64,000 nucleotides of DNA from Microbacterium imperiale (lineage in GTDB: Bacteria; Actinomycetota; Actinomycetes; Actinomycetales; Microbacteriaceae), in NCBI RefSeq assembly GCF_017876655.1, contig NZ_JAGIOK010000001.1, forward strand, positions 1,426,001-1,490,000. The letters are read 5' to 3'. The stretch's first letter is position 1. Each line of letters opens with the position of its first letter. The notes under the pieces are model-generated. The model saw only the letters and a list, made by a program, of their open reading frames with translations. It did no database searches and was not told the DNA's origin. A program made the translations under genes and the position numbers. Positions 9,623 through 18,748 of this stretch are shown here, piece after piece.

Positions 9623-9955
9623 GCAATGTCTTTTCGACCTTGACAACCTACGTTCGCGACGGTGTGGGGCTCAAAACGTCGACGAAGTGCTCAAGCGGAG
9701 TCGCTCACGCTTGCGCGGGGGGGCGGGGGCAGGTCGCGCGGGTACCGGGCCCTCACACCCCGATCACGCGGGGACTCGGGCCAAGCCTTCCGTTGAGCTG
9801 ACGATCAACCCTCGCACCCATTCACGCCTCACTGCCGCCCGAATTGTGCGTATCGCGCTCCCCTGCGTCACGTATGCCAGAGAAGACGTGAACCCGCCTC
9901 ACCTGTGCATCCCAGACATCTTGAGCTCGAATCCGCCGCGCGGCACGTCGGCGCG

Positions 9956-10063
9956 ATGGTGACCGGCACTGGCGGGCACATGGTGTCGCTCAACGCGAAG
10001 GTACGGAGGGCGCTCGGCAAAGACATCGGTGACGTGGTCGACGTCGTCACTGCCCCGCGCTAG
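9956..10063 (+). pseudogene. Possible remnant of a DUF1905-like protein
   Basis: The 35-codon frame reads MVTGTGGHMVSLNAKVRRAL then GKDIGDVVDVVTAPR. This resembles the C-terminal part of DUF1905 domains (a VSLNAKVRRALGxxIGDVV-type segment) from memory of the family. No upstream domain is found in the same frame, so it would be a decayed end or a chance resemblance. Confidence 0.3.
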
Positions 10064-10166
10064 CGGCTCCCCGGCCTCCGGGCGAAGTCGCTCCTCCCCC
10101 TCCGCCACCGACGACGACTTATCCCCATTCGTTCTGATCTTCGACCTGAGTGTCGTACCCACTTGG

Positions 10167-10178
10167 CAAAATGGGAAC
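10167..10178 (+). promoter_or_regulatory. Leaderless -10 element (CAAAAT) of the DUF222 gene
   Basis: CAAAAT at 10167-10172 ends six bases before the ATG at 10179, and no purine-rich ribosome site is present, so transcription probably starts at the start codon. The same spacing recurs across the window. Confidence 0.5.
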
Positions 10179-11612
10179 ATGCAGACGACAGGCGATGAGT
10201 TCGACGACCGGGATGCCGCGTCGTTCGAGTCACCGTACGCGAGCATCATCGACCGGCTGACTGCGGCCGATGACGTCCTGCATGCCGCACAGATCGAGTT
10301 GACCCGGGTGCTCGCCGATGCGGGTCGAGCGGCGTTGCAGCGCGCAGCGCAGACCACGACCCGCCCGCGCGGCATGAACTCCGACATGGAGATGCGGTCG
10401 ATCGCGGCAGAGGTCGCGGGCCTGCGGCGCTCGCACGATCGTCGCGCGCAAAACGAGATCGACAACGCCCTCACCATCGTCGACGACTACCCCGCGGTGT
10501 TTGACGCGTGGCAGGCCCGGCGGGTCACCCGCGAGCACGTCGACCTGGTCGTGCGGATGGGATGCGGTATCGGCGACGACCTACGCCCCGAGTACGAGCA
10601 GGCCGCGATCGCGATCTGCGAGCGAGATATCGCATCGCGCGTGCGCGAGCCCCTGCGCAATCTCGCCGCCCGCCTGCGCCCCGAGTCCTTCACCGAGCGC
10701 CACCTCACCGCCGCCGCCAAGCGCGGCGTGTGGGTCACCCACGGCGACGACGGCATGTCCGAGCTCGCCGCGACGTTGCCGGTGCTCATCGCCACCGGCA
10801 TCCACGACCGCCTGACCGCCATGGCCCAGTCCGTCAAAGACGCCCGCCAGAGTGCACCGGCCGACCCGAATGCCACCCACTCGACGGATGCCGCGGGCGA
10901 AGCGTTCGGGCTACACGCCTCCGCCGCCGTCGACGCGGGCGACCCCGACCTGCGCACGATGGACCAGCTCCGCGCCGACGCACTCAGCGACCTGCTGCTC
11001 GGCGGTGCGCCGGTCGTCGATCCCACCTACGGCACCGACGCTGCCAGCCCGCTCGGGGCGATCCGTGCGCGCGTGCAGGTCGTCGTCACCGCAGACACGC
11101 TCACCGGCGTCGACGACGCACCGGCCGAGGCCGCGGGCGCATCGCTCATCGACGCCGACACCGCCCGCGAGGTCGCCGCGCGCAGCGCCACGTGGGACCG
11201 CCTCTTCATCGACCCCGTCACCCGCACCCCGGTCGAGACCGACACCTACCGGCCCACCGCCTCGATGCGACGCCTCCTACAAGCCCGCGACCAGCACTGC
11301 CGATTCCCCGGATGCCGCCGCGCTGCGATCCGCTGCGAGATCGACCACACCATCGACCACGCCCTCGGCGGCCACACCCACATCTACAACCTCGCCCACC
11401 TCTGCCAACGACACCACTCGATGAAGCAATTCACCAACTGGAACGTCCGGCAACTCGGCGGCGGAGTCCTCGAGTGGATCTCACCCCTGGGTCGGGTCTA
11501 TCGCGAGGACGTTCCCGTTCCGAGCGTGTGCTTCGTCCCCGAGTCGGCCAGCGCACCACCCGGGCAACCAGGCGATTCCGGCGGGCCACCGGACGACCCA
11601 CCACCCTTCTGA
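10179..11612 (+). CDS. DUF222 / HNH endonuclease-domain protein (13E12 repeat family)
   Basis: A 477-residue member of the 13E12/DUF222 family, abundant in Mycobacterium and Microbacteriaceae genomes. The N-terminal two thirds form the helical DUF222 domain. Residues about 365-430 hold a zinc/HNH module: CRFPGCRR, CEIDHTIDHALGG, and NLAHLCQRHHSMKQF. The tail is Pro/Gly-rich. HNH modules of this kind cut nucleic acid in other proteins; the biological role of the family is not established. The ATG at 10179 is preferred over upstream in-frame starts because a -10 box sits exactly six bases before it. The gene points toward the SRPBCC pseudogene. Confidence 0.88.
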   Translation: MQTTGDEFDDRDAASFESPYASIIDRLTAADDVLHAAQIELTRVLADAGRAALQRAAQTTTRPRGMNSDMEMRSIAAEVAGLRRSHDRRAQNEIDNALTIVDDYPAVFDAWQARRVTREHVDLVVRMGCGIGDDLRPEYEQAAIAICERDIASRVREPLRNLAARLRPESFTERHLTAAAKRGVWVTHGDDGMSELAATLPVLIATGIHDRLTAMAQSVKDARQSAPADPNATHSTDAAGEAFGLHASAAVDAGDPDLRTMDQLRADALSDLLLGGAPVVDPTYGTDAASPLGAIRARVQVVVTADTLTGVDDAPAEAAGASLIDADTAREVAARSATWDRLFIDPVTRTPVETDTYRPTASMRRLLQARDQHCRFPGCRRAAIRCEIDHTIDHALGGHTHIYNLAHLCQRHHSMKQFTNWNVRQLGGGVLEWISPLGRVYREDVPVPSVCFVPESASAPPGQPGDSGGPPDDPPPF

Positions 11613-11688
11613 CACGCGGCCCCCTCCCGGCCCGCGCCACACATCGAACCCCCTCCGCTGCCCTCTGGCTCGTCCGCACTCCCGGCTC

Positions 11689-12176
11689 TCACGCCGCCCG
11701 AATGCGCTCCGCCTCTGCCAGAACAAGAGGATCCACGCACCCGCGCGCGAAACCGGCAATCCGACGGTCGATGTCACGCTGCAGCAGGAACTGCCCCACG
11801 CGCTCCGCGACCGGAGCCAACCACCGAGGACGACACGTGAAGTTGTATCGCCACACCGCCAGCGTGCTCGACGCATCGCCCTCGACCGCGGTGAACCGCC
11901 AGCCGCCACCCATCCGCTCGAAGAACCACGACCCGCGCGTCATCTTCATCCCGACGTTCGACGGCGGGATGTACGAGACGTACTCGCTCTCCATCCGCAG
12001 ACCGAACCGCTGCACCGTGAACGTCCGCACACCCTTCGCCGGCCGGTCCGCGTCGATCAGGTGCTGCGGCGGATGAACGGATCCCACCGCTTCCGCGCCT
12101 CGCCCTGCGTCTGCGACACCGCGAACGCCACCTCGACGGGAACAGGAACGACGCAACGCGACTCGACGACGGGCAC
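11689..12176 (-). pseudogene. SRPBCC (polyketide cyclase/START-like) protein, broken by a one-base frameshift
   Basis: Two overlapping frames together encode one SRPBCC protein of about 160 residues. The 5' part (GTG at 12176) reads VPVVESRCVVPVPVEVAFAV through RKRWDPFIRR and then stops. The remainder, QHLIDADRPAKGVRTFTVQR to ERIRAA, lies in the other frame and ends at 11689. Adding one C (coding strand) between 12067 and 12066 restores WDPFIRRQHLID without other change. The rest shows no decay, so the break is recent or a sequencing error. Family members bind small hydrophobic ligands; this one has no known substrate. It converges with the DUF222 gene and diverges from the aldo/keto reductase. 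Confidence 0.8.
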
Positions 12177-12303
12177 GCGCCCATCGTGGCACGGACCGCC
12201 CGCGATCGAGCGGCCCCGCCCCCTCGCGACTGCCGCAATACTGAGAACGAACCCGGCACCGGAACATCCCGGCACCGACCCCGCCCTGAGTCAACGGAGA
12301 ATC

Positions 12304-13239
12304 ATGCGCCACGTCCCCCTCGGTCGAAGCAACATTCAGGTCCCCAATGTCGTCGCCGGCATGATGCGCATCGAAGAGCTCTCCGATGCCGACATCCGCG
12401 CCCTCTACGACAGCTCGCGCGCGGTGGGCGTCGACTTCTTCGACCACGCCGACATCTACGGCTCGACCCGCCACGCCTGCGAGCGACGCTTCACCGAAGC
12501 GCTCAACCTCTCGGCATCCGAGCGCGACGAGATCACCCTGCAGACCAAGACCGGCATCATGACCGACGAGTGGCACTTCGACCACTCCTACGAGCACATC
12601 GTCGCCTCGGCCGAGGAGTCGCTCGAAGCGCTCGGCACCGACCGCATCGACATCCTGCTGCTCCACCGCCCCGACGCTCTCGTCGAGCCCGACGAGGTCG
12701 CCCGCGCGTTCGACCACCTCGAGTCATCCGGCAAGGTCCGCGCCTTCGGCGTCTCGAACCACACGCCCCGCCAGATCGACCTGCTCAAGACGGCGGTGAC
12801 GCAGCCGCTCGTCGCCAACCAGGTGCAGCTGTCGATCACGCACTCGACGATCATCGCGCAGGGCCTCGCCTCGAACATGGCCGGCGAAGACGACTCCATC
12901 ACCCGCGACGGCGGCGGCCTGGTCGACTACTCGCGCATCAACGGCATCACCCTCCAGGCCTGGTCGCCCTTCCAGAAGGGCTTCTTCGACGGGGTCATCT
13001 TCGGCGCCGAGGAGTATCCCGAGCTCAACGCCAAGCTCGACGAGCTCGCCGCGAAGTACGGCGTCACGCCCACGGCGATCGCCACCGCCTGGATCACCCG
13101 CCACCCCGCCGGCATGCAGGTGGTGCTCGGCACCACGAACCCGCAGCGCGTCGCGGATGCCGCCGAGGGCAGCGACATCCCGCTCACCCGCGCCGAGTGG
13201 TACGGACTCATCCAGGCCGCCGGCGACAAGGTGCCCTGA
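12304..13239 (+). CDS. Aldo/keto reductase
   Basis: A 311-residue NADPH-dependent aldo/keto reductase of the YdhF type, a TIM barrel. The catalytic tetrad is visible: Asp and Tyr in FFDHADIYG (about residues 45-51), Lys in QTKTGI (about 82), His in LLLHRPD (about 121). The cofactor-binding end is VVLGTTNPQRV near the C-terminus. CGGAGA upstream of the ATG fixes the start although the frame is open further upstream. It stands alone, followed by a perfect palindrome that could serve as a bidirectional terminator. Physiological substrate unknown. Confidence 0.92.
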   Translation: MRHVPLGRSNIQVPNVVAGMMRIEELSDADIRALYDSSRAVGVDFFDHADIYGSTRHACERRFTEALNLSASERDEITLQTKTGIMTDEWHFDHSYEHIVASAEESLEALGTDRIDILLLHRPDALVEPDEVARAFDHLESSGKVRAFGVSNHTPRQIDLLKTAVTQPLVANQVQLSITHSTIIAQGLASNMAGEDDSITRDGGGLVDYSRINGITLQAWSPFQKGFFDGVIFGAEEYPELNAKLDELAAKYGVTPTAIATAWITRHPAGMQVVLGTTNPQRVADAAEGSDIPLTRAEWYGLIQAAGDKVP

Positions 13240-13247
13240 GCCCCGCC

Positions 13248-13269
13248 GCCCCCTCCCGCGGGAGGGGGC
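13248..13269. terminator. Palindromic hairpin between convergent genes
   Basis: A perfect 22-base inverted repeat (arms GCCCCCTCCCG and its complement) lies between the reductase stop and the stop of the opposing gene. There is no T-run, but its position suggests a bidirectional transcription stop. Confidence 0.5.
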
Positions 13270-13277
13270 ACCCGCGG

Positions 13278-14144
13278 TCAGCGCCCGAACAGGTCGCCCA
13301 GGTTCGGCAGCTCGAAGTTCGACAGCTGCTCACCGAAGCCCGACACGTGATCGGCGGCGCCCGACACCTGCTCGCCCAGCCCACCGGTCAGCGCCTCAGC
13401 GTCGAAGCCCGACACCAGGGTCTCGGGATCGATGCCCGACGCGATCGCATCGAAGTCGACCAGGCCCGCGGCCTGCTCGAGCAGCGGCGCCGCGACGGCG
13501 CTGACCACGGCACCACCCGCGACCGCGGCCAGCAGCCCGCCCGCCGCAGCGACGCCGACACCCGCACCCACACCGGCGAGCGCACCAGACCGCGCGCCGC
13601 CGCCGGCACCGCCGCCGATGCCCCGCACGCGCGCGAGCACGCCGCGCAGCGAACCCGGCCGCATCATCTCCGCGCGCGTCGCCGCACGAGCGAGGTGCTC
13701 GGGCTCCGCCGAGCGAGGTCGTTCATGCGGCGGAAGGCCGCTCGACAGCCGCTGCTCGACCTCGGCACGCTGCGCCGACGTCAGCTGCGCGAACGCGTCG
13801 CGATGGATCTGCTCGAGCCGCGTCGGGTCCGCCGTCTTCACGAGGTAGTCGTATCGGGCGATCGCCGCGCGATCCGCGTCCGTCAGCCCACCCCCGGCCG
13901 CAGCGCGAGCGCCCGAAGCGGGCGGAGTCAGCCCCACCGGCCCCCGCGCCGGCGCACTGGTCCCGGCGCCCACCCCTGCCCCGGCCCCCGGCCGACCCGC
14001 GTCACGCGCATCACCGGTCAACGCATCCGCAGCGCTGCGCACGACCGACCGCCAGTCCGACCCGCTCGCGCCAGCCGAACCGGAACCGTTCTTGTCGCCG
14101 AGCGCCTTCGAGGCCATACCGATCAGACGATTGAGCTTGCTCAT
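13278..14144 (-). CDS. Ala/Gly-rich protein of unknown function
   Basis: 288 residues, not assigned to a function. The first 80 are low-complexity (Gly, Ala, Pro). A more ordered block follows (LTDADRAAIARYDYLVKTAD, then LEQIHRDAFAQLTSAQRAEV), which looks conserved-type and helical. Residues about 165-215 are a glycine/alanine hydrophobic stretch (GVGAGVGVAAAGGLLAAVAG) that could insert into a membrane. The C-terminus repeats Gly-Phe/Leu-x-x-x-Leu units. A TAGCGT box (14151-14156) ends six bases before the ATG, supporting this start and a leaderless message. It has no operon partner. Confidence 0.7.
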   Translation of the reverse strand: MSKLNRLIGMASKALGDKNGSGSAGASGSDWRSVVRSAADALTGDARDAGRPGAGAGVGAGTSAPARGPVGLTPPASGARAAAGGGLTDADRAAIARYDYLVKTADPTRLEQIHRDAFAQLTSAQRAEVEQRLSSGLPPHERPRSAEPEHLARAATRAEMMRPGSLRGVLARVRGIGGGAGGGARSGALAGVGAGVGVAAAGGLLAAVAGGAVVSAVAAPLLEQAAGLVDFDAIASGIDPETLVSGFDAEALTGGLGEQVSGAADHVSGFGEQLSNFELPNLGDLFGR

Positions 14145-14191
14145 CCCAGCACGCTAAGCGGGCAGCTGATGAGACCTCTGAGAACCGCGTG

Positions 14192-15685
14192 TCAGGTCCC
14201 GCAGAAAGTCCGGTACCCGGCGATGAAGTCCGCCGTCGCGGGCTCGGCATACCGCTGCGCCCCCGACCGCTCGGTGAACGGCGTCGACAGCACGATCGTC
14301 AGCCAGCGCAGCGGCTCGAGATCACCGGATGTCGCCGCCGCCAGCGCCTCTTCCACGAGGTGGTTCCGCGGAACGTAGATCGGGTTTGCGGCATCCATCA
14401 CCTCGGCATCCGGCCCGAACGACCGCCACCGCTCGACCCACGCCCCGAGCGCGTCCGACGCGCCCACCGCGAGCTCGAGCGTCGCCGCATCACCGCGCGC
14501 GGCGCTCGAGAGCGCCCGGAACGACGACGTGTAATCCGCACGAGTGCGCGCCAGCAGATCGTGGAACTCACCGGCGAGCGCCTCGACGTCCTCATCAGCG
14601 ACCCCCACCGCAGAACCGTCCGCACCGACGAGCCCGAGCTTGCGCCGCATCCCCGCCGCACGCGCCTCGGCGAACAGCGGCCGGAACGTCGCCAGCGCCT
14701 CCTGCGCCAGCTCGACGGCACGCTCCAGCTCGTCGTCGAACAGCGGCAGCATCGCCTCGGCGAGACGCGCGAGGTTCCATTCCGCGATGTACGGCTGATT
14801 GCCGTACGCGTACCGTCCCTGCAGGTCGATCGAGCTGAACACGGTCGCCGGGTCGTACGCATCCATGAACGCGCACGGCCCGTAGTCGATCGTCTCGCCC
14901 GACAGCGTCATGTTGTCGGTGTTCATCACGCCATGCACGAACCCGACGAGCATCCACCGCGCCACGAGATCCGCCTGCGCCGCGACCACCGCGCGGAACA
15001 GCCCGAGCGCCGGCACCGCGTCGTCCGCCACCTCCGGGTGATGCCGCGCGATCGCGTAGTCGACCACCGCACGCAGCAGCTCGATGTCACCCGTCGCACG
15101 AGCGAACTCCACACTCCCCACCCGCAGGTGGCTCGCGGCGACCCGCGCGAGCACCGCACCCGGCAGCGCAGACTCGCGCTGCACCTCGCGCCCCGTCGCG
15201 ACGACGGCGAGCGACCGCGTCGTCGGAATCCCCAGCGCGTGCATCGCCTCGCTCATCAGGTACTCGCGCAGCATCGGCCCCACCGCGGCCAGCCCGTCGC
15301 CCGCACGAGCGAACGGCGTCGGACCCGACCCCTTCAGGTGCAGGTCGCGCAGCGAACCGTCCGGCGCCCGCAGCTCACCGAGCAGCAGCGCACGACCGTC
15401 ACCAAGCCGCGGCGAGAAACCGCCGAACTGGTGCCCCGAGTACGCCTGCGCCACCGGCGTCGCGCCCGGCGGCACCGCGACCCCGACGAGCGTCCGCACG
15501 CCGAGCTCGCTCCGCAGAAACGCCACGTCGAGCCCGAGCTCCTCGGCAAGCGACTCGTTCAGCACGAGCAGCCGCGGATCTGGCGCTGCATCCGCCGGCC
15601 ACCGCACCGCCATGCTCGGCAGCGCATCGGCGAACTCGTGCGACAGCGAAAGCGAAGGCGACGTCGAAAGCGCAGGCTCGGACAT
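14192..15685 (-). CDS. selO: Protein adenylyltransferase SelO (YdiU/UPF0061 family)
   Basis: A 497-residue pseudokinase-fold enzyme that transfers AMP from ATP to hydroxyl side chains and is linked to oxidative-stress signalling in E. coli. Diagnostic blocks: [56 protein letters not shown], and the catalytic [19 protein letters not shown], with [11 protein letters not shown] after it. The protein ends YRTFCGT: a Cys three from the end, where eukaryotic SelO carries selenocysteine. TAGCCT at 15692-15697 ends six bases before the ATG, implying a leaderless transcript. Full length; single gene. Confidence 0.95.
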   Translation of the reverse strand: MSEPALSTSPSLSLSHEFADALPSMAVRWPADAAPDPRLLVLNESLAEELGLDVAFLRSELGVRTLVGVAVPPGATPVAQAYSGHQFGGFSPRLGDGRALLLGELRAPDGSLRDLHLKGSGPTPFARAGDGLAAVGPMLREYLMSEAMHALGIPTTRSLAVVATGREVQRESALPGAVLARVAASHLRVGSVEFARATGDIELLRAVVDYAIARHHPEVADDAVPALGLFRAVVAAQADLVARWMLVGFVHGVMNTDNMTLSGETIDYGPCAFMDAYDPATVFSSIDLQGRYAYGNQPYIAEWNLARLAEAMLPLFDDELERAVELAQEALATFRPLFAEARAAGMRRKLGLVGADGSAVGVADEDVEALAGEFHDLLARTRADYTSSFRALSSAARGDAATLELAVGASDALGAWVERWRSFGPDAEVMDAANPIYVPRNHLVEEALAAATSGDLEPLRWLTIVLSTPFTERSGAQRYAEPATADFIAGYRTFCGT

Positions 15686-15825
15686 GCATCGAGGCTACGC
15701 GCGTGCCGAACGCCGGGGGCCGGATGCCGCAACACGGCGCATCCCGGATCACCTACAGTGGGCGGTGAGTTCCAGGACACACCGCCGTGAGCACCTGGGA
15801 CTTTCGCATTTTGAAGGGGGACAGC

Positions 15826-15975
15826 ATGATGGCCAGTCGTCGACGCCGCCGCCGTCGCGTGAACGCAGCACCCACTCGCCCACCGGGATCCAGCCCTCGC
15901 TGGGTCTACGTCGGCCTCGCGCTCGTCGCACTCGGCGCGATCGCCCTCGCCGCCGCGGCGCTCCTCACCCGCTGA
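15826..15975 (+). CDS. Small single-span membrane protein
   Basis: A 49-residue protein with an Arg-rich N-terminus (MMASRRRRRRR), a short Pro-rich linker and one transmembrane helix (YVGLALVALGAIALAAAALL). Positive charges before the helix suggest the N-terminus stays inside. GAAGGGGG six bases before the ATG at 15826 is a strong ribosome site, preferred over the GTG at 15787. TACAGT at 15753-15758 may be its -10. No family recognised. Confidence 0.65.
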   Translation: MMASRRRRRRRVNAAPTRPPGSSPRWVYVGLALVALGAIALAAAALLTR

Positions 15976-16092
15976 TCACACACCCGCTCATCACGCCCGC
16001 GGTCGCGATTCGCACCCGCGTTTACACGCGCGTCGCATGAAGTTGGTATGAAGAGACGTCGACCCTCCCCGGGTTCGCGGAAAGAGAGCACC

Positions 16093-17403
16093 ATGCGTCT
16101 GTCCGTCATCGGCTGCGGCTACCTCGGCGCGGTCCACGCCGCGGCGATGGCCTCCATCGGGCACGAGGTCGTCGGCATCGACGTCGACGAGCGCAAGATC
16201 GCCTCGCTCTCGCGCGGCGAGGCCCCGTTCTTCGAGCCCGGCCTGCAAGACATCCTCAGCGAGGCGCTCGCCTCGGGTCGCCTGCGCTTCTCGACCGACA
16301 TGGCGGATGCCGCCGGCGCCCAGGTCCACTTCATCGGCGTCGGCACCCCGCAGAAGAAGGACGGCGACGCGGCCGACCTCACGTACGTCAACGCCGCCGT
16401 CGACGCCCTCATCCCGCACCTCGCCGAGGGCGACATCGTCGCGGGCAAGTCGACCGTCCCCGTCGGCACGGCCGCCACCCTCGCCGAGCGCGTCACCCCC
16501 ACCGGCGCGACCCTCGTCTGGAACCCGGAGTTCCTGCGCGAGGGCTGGGCCGTGCAAGACACGATCGACCCCGATCGCCTCGTCGCGGGCGTCCCCGCGG
16601 GTGCCGAGGGCGAGCGCGCCGCCGACATCCTGCGCGAGGTGTACCACCCCTCGGTCGCGAAGAACACGCCGTTCATCGTCACCGACCTGGCCACCGCGGA
16701 GCTCGTCAAGGTCGCCGCCAACGCTTTCCTCGCGACGAAGATCAGCTTCATCAACGCCATGGCCGAGATCGCCGAGGTCACCGGCGCCGACGTCACGACC
16801 CTCGCCGACGCGATCGGCCACGACGCCCGCATCGGCCGCCGCTTCCTCGGCGCCGGCATCGGCTTCGGCGGCGGCTGCCTGCCCAAGGACATCCGCGCCT
16901 TCTCGGCCCGCGCCGAAGAGCTCGGCCGCGGCGAGTCGGTCGCCTTCCTGCGCGAGATCGACGCGATCAACATGCGCCGCCGCGACCGCGCCGTCGACCT
17001 CGTCGTCAGCGCGTTCGGCGGCTCGGTGTTCAAGAAGAACATCACCGTCCTCGGCGCCGCCTTCAAGCCGCACAGCGACGACACCCGCGACTCCCCCGCG
17101 CTCGACGTCGCCGTCCGCCTGCACGGCCTCGGCGCCTGGGTCACCGTCACCGACCCCGAGGCGATCGAGAACGCCCGCCGCATCCACCCGCAGCTGAACT
17201 ACGTCGAAGACCGCGACGAGGCTCTGCGCGCCGCCGACGCGGTCATCGTCGTGACCGAGTGGGATGAGTACCGTCGCCAGCTCGACCCCGAGCACGCGTC
17301 CTCGCTCGCGACCGGCCGCGTGATCGTCGACGGCCGCAACTGCCTGGATGCCGCCGCCTGGCGCGCCGCCGGCTGGGACTACTACGGCATGGGCCGCCCC
17401 TGA
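16093..17403 (+). CDS. ugd: UDP-glucose/GDP-mannose dehydrogenase family protein (UDP-glucose 6-dehydrogenase)
   Basis: A 436-residue NAD-dependent enzyme of the class that oxidises UDP-glucose to UDP-glucuronate. The Rossmann start is MRLSVIGCGYLGAVHAAAMA; the central domain has NAFLATKISFINAMAEIAEV; the nucleophile is Cys262 in GFGGGCLPKDIRAF; the C-terminal domain contains AAFKPHSDDTRDSPALDVA and VTEWDEYR. AAAGAGAG before the ATG at 16093 sets the start. It could supply uronic acid for the polysaccharide pathways in the window, but it is not in their operons. Its stop codon directly abuts that of the convergent thioesterase gene with no intervening base. Confidence 0.93.
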   Translation: MRLSVIGCGYLGAVHAAAMASIGHEVVGIDVDERKIASLSRGEAPFFEPGLQDILSEALASGRLRFSTDMADAAGAQVHFIGVGTPQKKDGDAADLTYVNAAVDALIPHLAEGDIVAGKSTVPVGTAATLAERVTPTGATLVWNPEFLREGWAVQDTIDPDRLVAGVPAGAEGERAADILREVYHPSVAKNTPFIVTDLATAELVKVAANAFLATKISFINAMAEIAEVTGADVTTLADAIGHDARIGRRFLGAGIGFGGGCLPKDIRAFSARAEELGRGESVAFLREIDAINMRRRDRAVDLVVSAFGGSVFKKNITVLGAAFKPHSDDTRDSPALDVAVRLHGLGAWVTVTDPEAIENARRIHPQLNYVEDRDEALRAADAVIVVTEWDEYRRQLDPEHASSLATGRVIVDGRNCLDAAAWRAAGWDYYGMGRP

Positions 17404-17907
17404 TCAGGGCAGCCGCACCGAATCGGTGCGCGGGTGCTCGCGCGGCATCCGGTCACGGTCGTACGTGATCGCGGAGTATCCGTGCGGGATCGGCTGACCC
17501 GCCTCGTCGACGCTCACGAACACGAGCCGCTCGATCGAGAGGATGCGCTTGCGCGTGATCATGTTGCGCACGACGGCGCGCATCGTCAGCGACGTGCGCC
17601 CGAAATGCGTCGCGGTGAGCCCCATCTCGATCAGATCGCCCTGCACCGCCGACGACTCGAAGTTGATCTCCGAGATGAGCTTGGTCACGACCCGATAGTT
17701 GCCGAGCTGGATGATCGCGTAGATCGCGGCCTCTTCGTCGATCCAGCGCAGCAGGCTGCCGCCGAACAGCGTCCCGTTCGCGTTGAGGTCTTCCGGACGC
17801 ACCCACTTGCGGGTGTGGAAGTTGATGCCGTCCTCCGACCAGTACCACTCGGAGTTCGCTCTGCCGGGATTCGCTTCGTTCGGGTTCGTTGCATCGGTCA
17901 CGTTCAT
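17404..17907 (-). CDS. Acyl-CoA thioesterase (hotdog fold, YciA/BACH type)
   Basis: A single-hotdog thioesterase of 167 residues that would hydrolyse acyl-CoA. Motifs: LNANGTLFGGSLLRWIDEEA, the central helix with the catalytic acidic residue, and INFESSAVQGDLIEMG. The start is uncertain: ATG at 17907 gives the longer product, but a TACGCT box lies two bases before it, and a GTG two codons downstream would be eight bases from that box. Converges with ugd; the region upstream is shared with the divergently transcribed small protein gene at 17993. Confidence 0.85.
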   Translation of the reverse strand: MNVTDATNPNEANPGRANSEWYWSEDGINFHTRKWVRPEDLNANGTLFGGSLLRWIDEEAAIYAIIQLGNYRVVTKLISEINFESSAVQGDLIEMGLTATHFGRTSLTMRAVVRNMITRKRILSIERLVFVSVDEAGQPIPHGYSAITYDRDRMPREHPRTDSVRLP

Positions 17908-17992
17908 CCAGCGTAGCCGCGCGAATCTTCGCACGCCCGGGCCGCCCGCGCGAGAGCTTTCCCGGCACCGCGGATCGATCGAGGATGGCGGC

Positions 17993-18244
17993 ATGGACAA
18001 GCCCACGAGAGACTACGACTCCGCCGAGCTGGTCGACGAGGTCACCGGTCGCGTCAGCAAGCGCCTGCCCGACGTCGACGGCGACCTCATCCGCCGCGAG
18101 GCCGAGGCATCGGTCGAGAACCACTCCGACGCCCGGGTCACCGACTTCCTGGGCATCATCGCCGAGCGCGAGACGCGCGAGCGCCTGTCAGGAATCGCCG
18201 AGGCGAGCGACGACGTCGACACGACCGTCCCGCCCCCGAGCTGA
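17993..18244 (+). CDS. Small three-helix-bundle (DUF3562-like) protein
   Basis: An 83-residue acidic, helical protein: SAELVDEVTGRVSKRLPDVD, then REAEASVENHSDARVTDFLG and IIAERETRERL. This matches from memory the actinobacterial three-helix-bundle dimerisation family (VxEVxxRLxxRFPD...VxDFVPxLVER). Function unknown. Its last 57 bases overlap the 3' end of mrpE on the other strand. A weak -10 (GAGGAT) sits six bases before the ATG. Confidence 0.7.
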   Translation: MDKPTRDYDSAELVDEVTGRVSKRLPDVDGDLIRREAEASVENHSDARVTDFLGIIAERETRERLSGIAEASDDVDTTVPPPS

Positions 18245-18748
18245 CCACATCCGCTCGATCCGCTCGATGCGTCCCTCCAGCGCGTCGAGCGAGCCCACGA
18301 CATCGAGGCTCGGGCTGATCGCGTGCACCTCCAGCCGGTCGCCGTCCAGTCGGGCGGTGAGGCTGCCCGGCATGAGGTTCGCGATCAGCGCGAGCGCCCC
18401 GCGCGCGGTCGGCGTGGCCAGCGCGGTCGTGTACGAGAACCATTCCGGCGCGATGTCGGGACGCGGCAGCCACAGCGCCCGGCGCGCCACGTCGAGCCCG
18501 CCGAGCACGGAGCGCCACAGCACCCACCCGGCCAGTTCGACGCACCACAGGATGCCGCGCACCCGGCCCCCGAACCGCACGCGGCCGCCTCGTGGGCGCC
18601 CGGTCAGCACGTACGACGCGGCGACGACCAGCGGCACCGCGACCGCACCATAAGCCAGGGCTCCCGGCGACGCCTCGGTCGCGGCGAGCCACACCGCGGC
18701 GATGACGACGACCCGCCCGACCACCGAGCCCATCACCGACCCGATCAC
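18188..18748 (-). CDS. mrpE: Mrp-type antiporter subunit E
   Basis: 186 residues with the MnhE pattern: two N-terminal membrane helices, the RGILWCVELAGWVLWRSVLG segment, then a soluble tail with EWFSYTTALATPTARGALAL, IANLMPGSLTARLDGDRLEV and VHAISP. In Mrp complexes MrpE is a small accessory membrane subunit. The GTG start overlaps the stop of the upstream ND-like gene (GTGA), so it is the last translationally coupled cistron. In most bacterial mrp operons E lies between D and F; here it has moved to the end. Confidence 0.88.
   Translation of the reverse strand: MIGSVMGSVVGRVVVIAAVWLAATEASPGALAYGAVAVPLVVAASYVLTGRPRGGRVRFGGRVRGILWCVELAGWVLWRSVLGGLDVARRALWLPRPDIAPEWFSYTTALATPTARGALALIANLMPGSLTARLDGDRLEVHAISPSLDVVGSLDALEGRIERIERMWSARGRDGRVDVVARLGDS

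Larger units (their letters stand above)
9623..10178. other. Long intergenic stretch between the polysaccharide island and the DUF222 gene
   Basis: About 550 bases without a convincing intact gene. The first part has the lower G+C of the island; from about 9700 the host composition returns. It contains one possible gene remnant (9956-10063) and, at the end, the -10 of the next gene. No tRNA, direct repeat or integrase remnant marks the island edge. Confidence 0.6.

Noticed and set aside
9623..9955. Small plus-strand frame around 9687-9962 and TTGACA at 9640
   Set aside because: The frame has no ribosome site or family similarity, and no -10 lies at a suitable distance from TTGACA.
11774..12259. 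Third minus-strand frame over the SRPBCC region starting at 12259
   Set aside because: It has a good ATG but its sequence is a frame shadow (Arg/Ser/Gly runs); the SRPBCC residues lie in the other two frames.
14189..15790. Long open frame on the plus strand opposite selO (533 codons)
   Set aside because: Its product is an Arg/His/Pro-rich composition artefact of the opposite strand in high-G+C DNA; selO has all family motifs.
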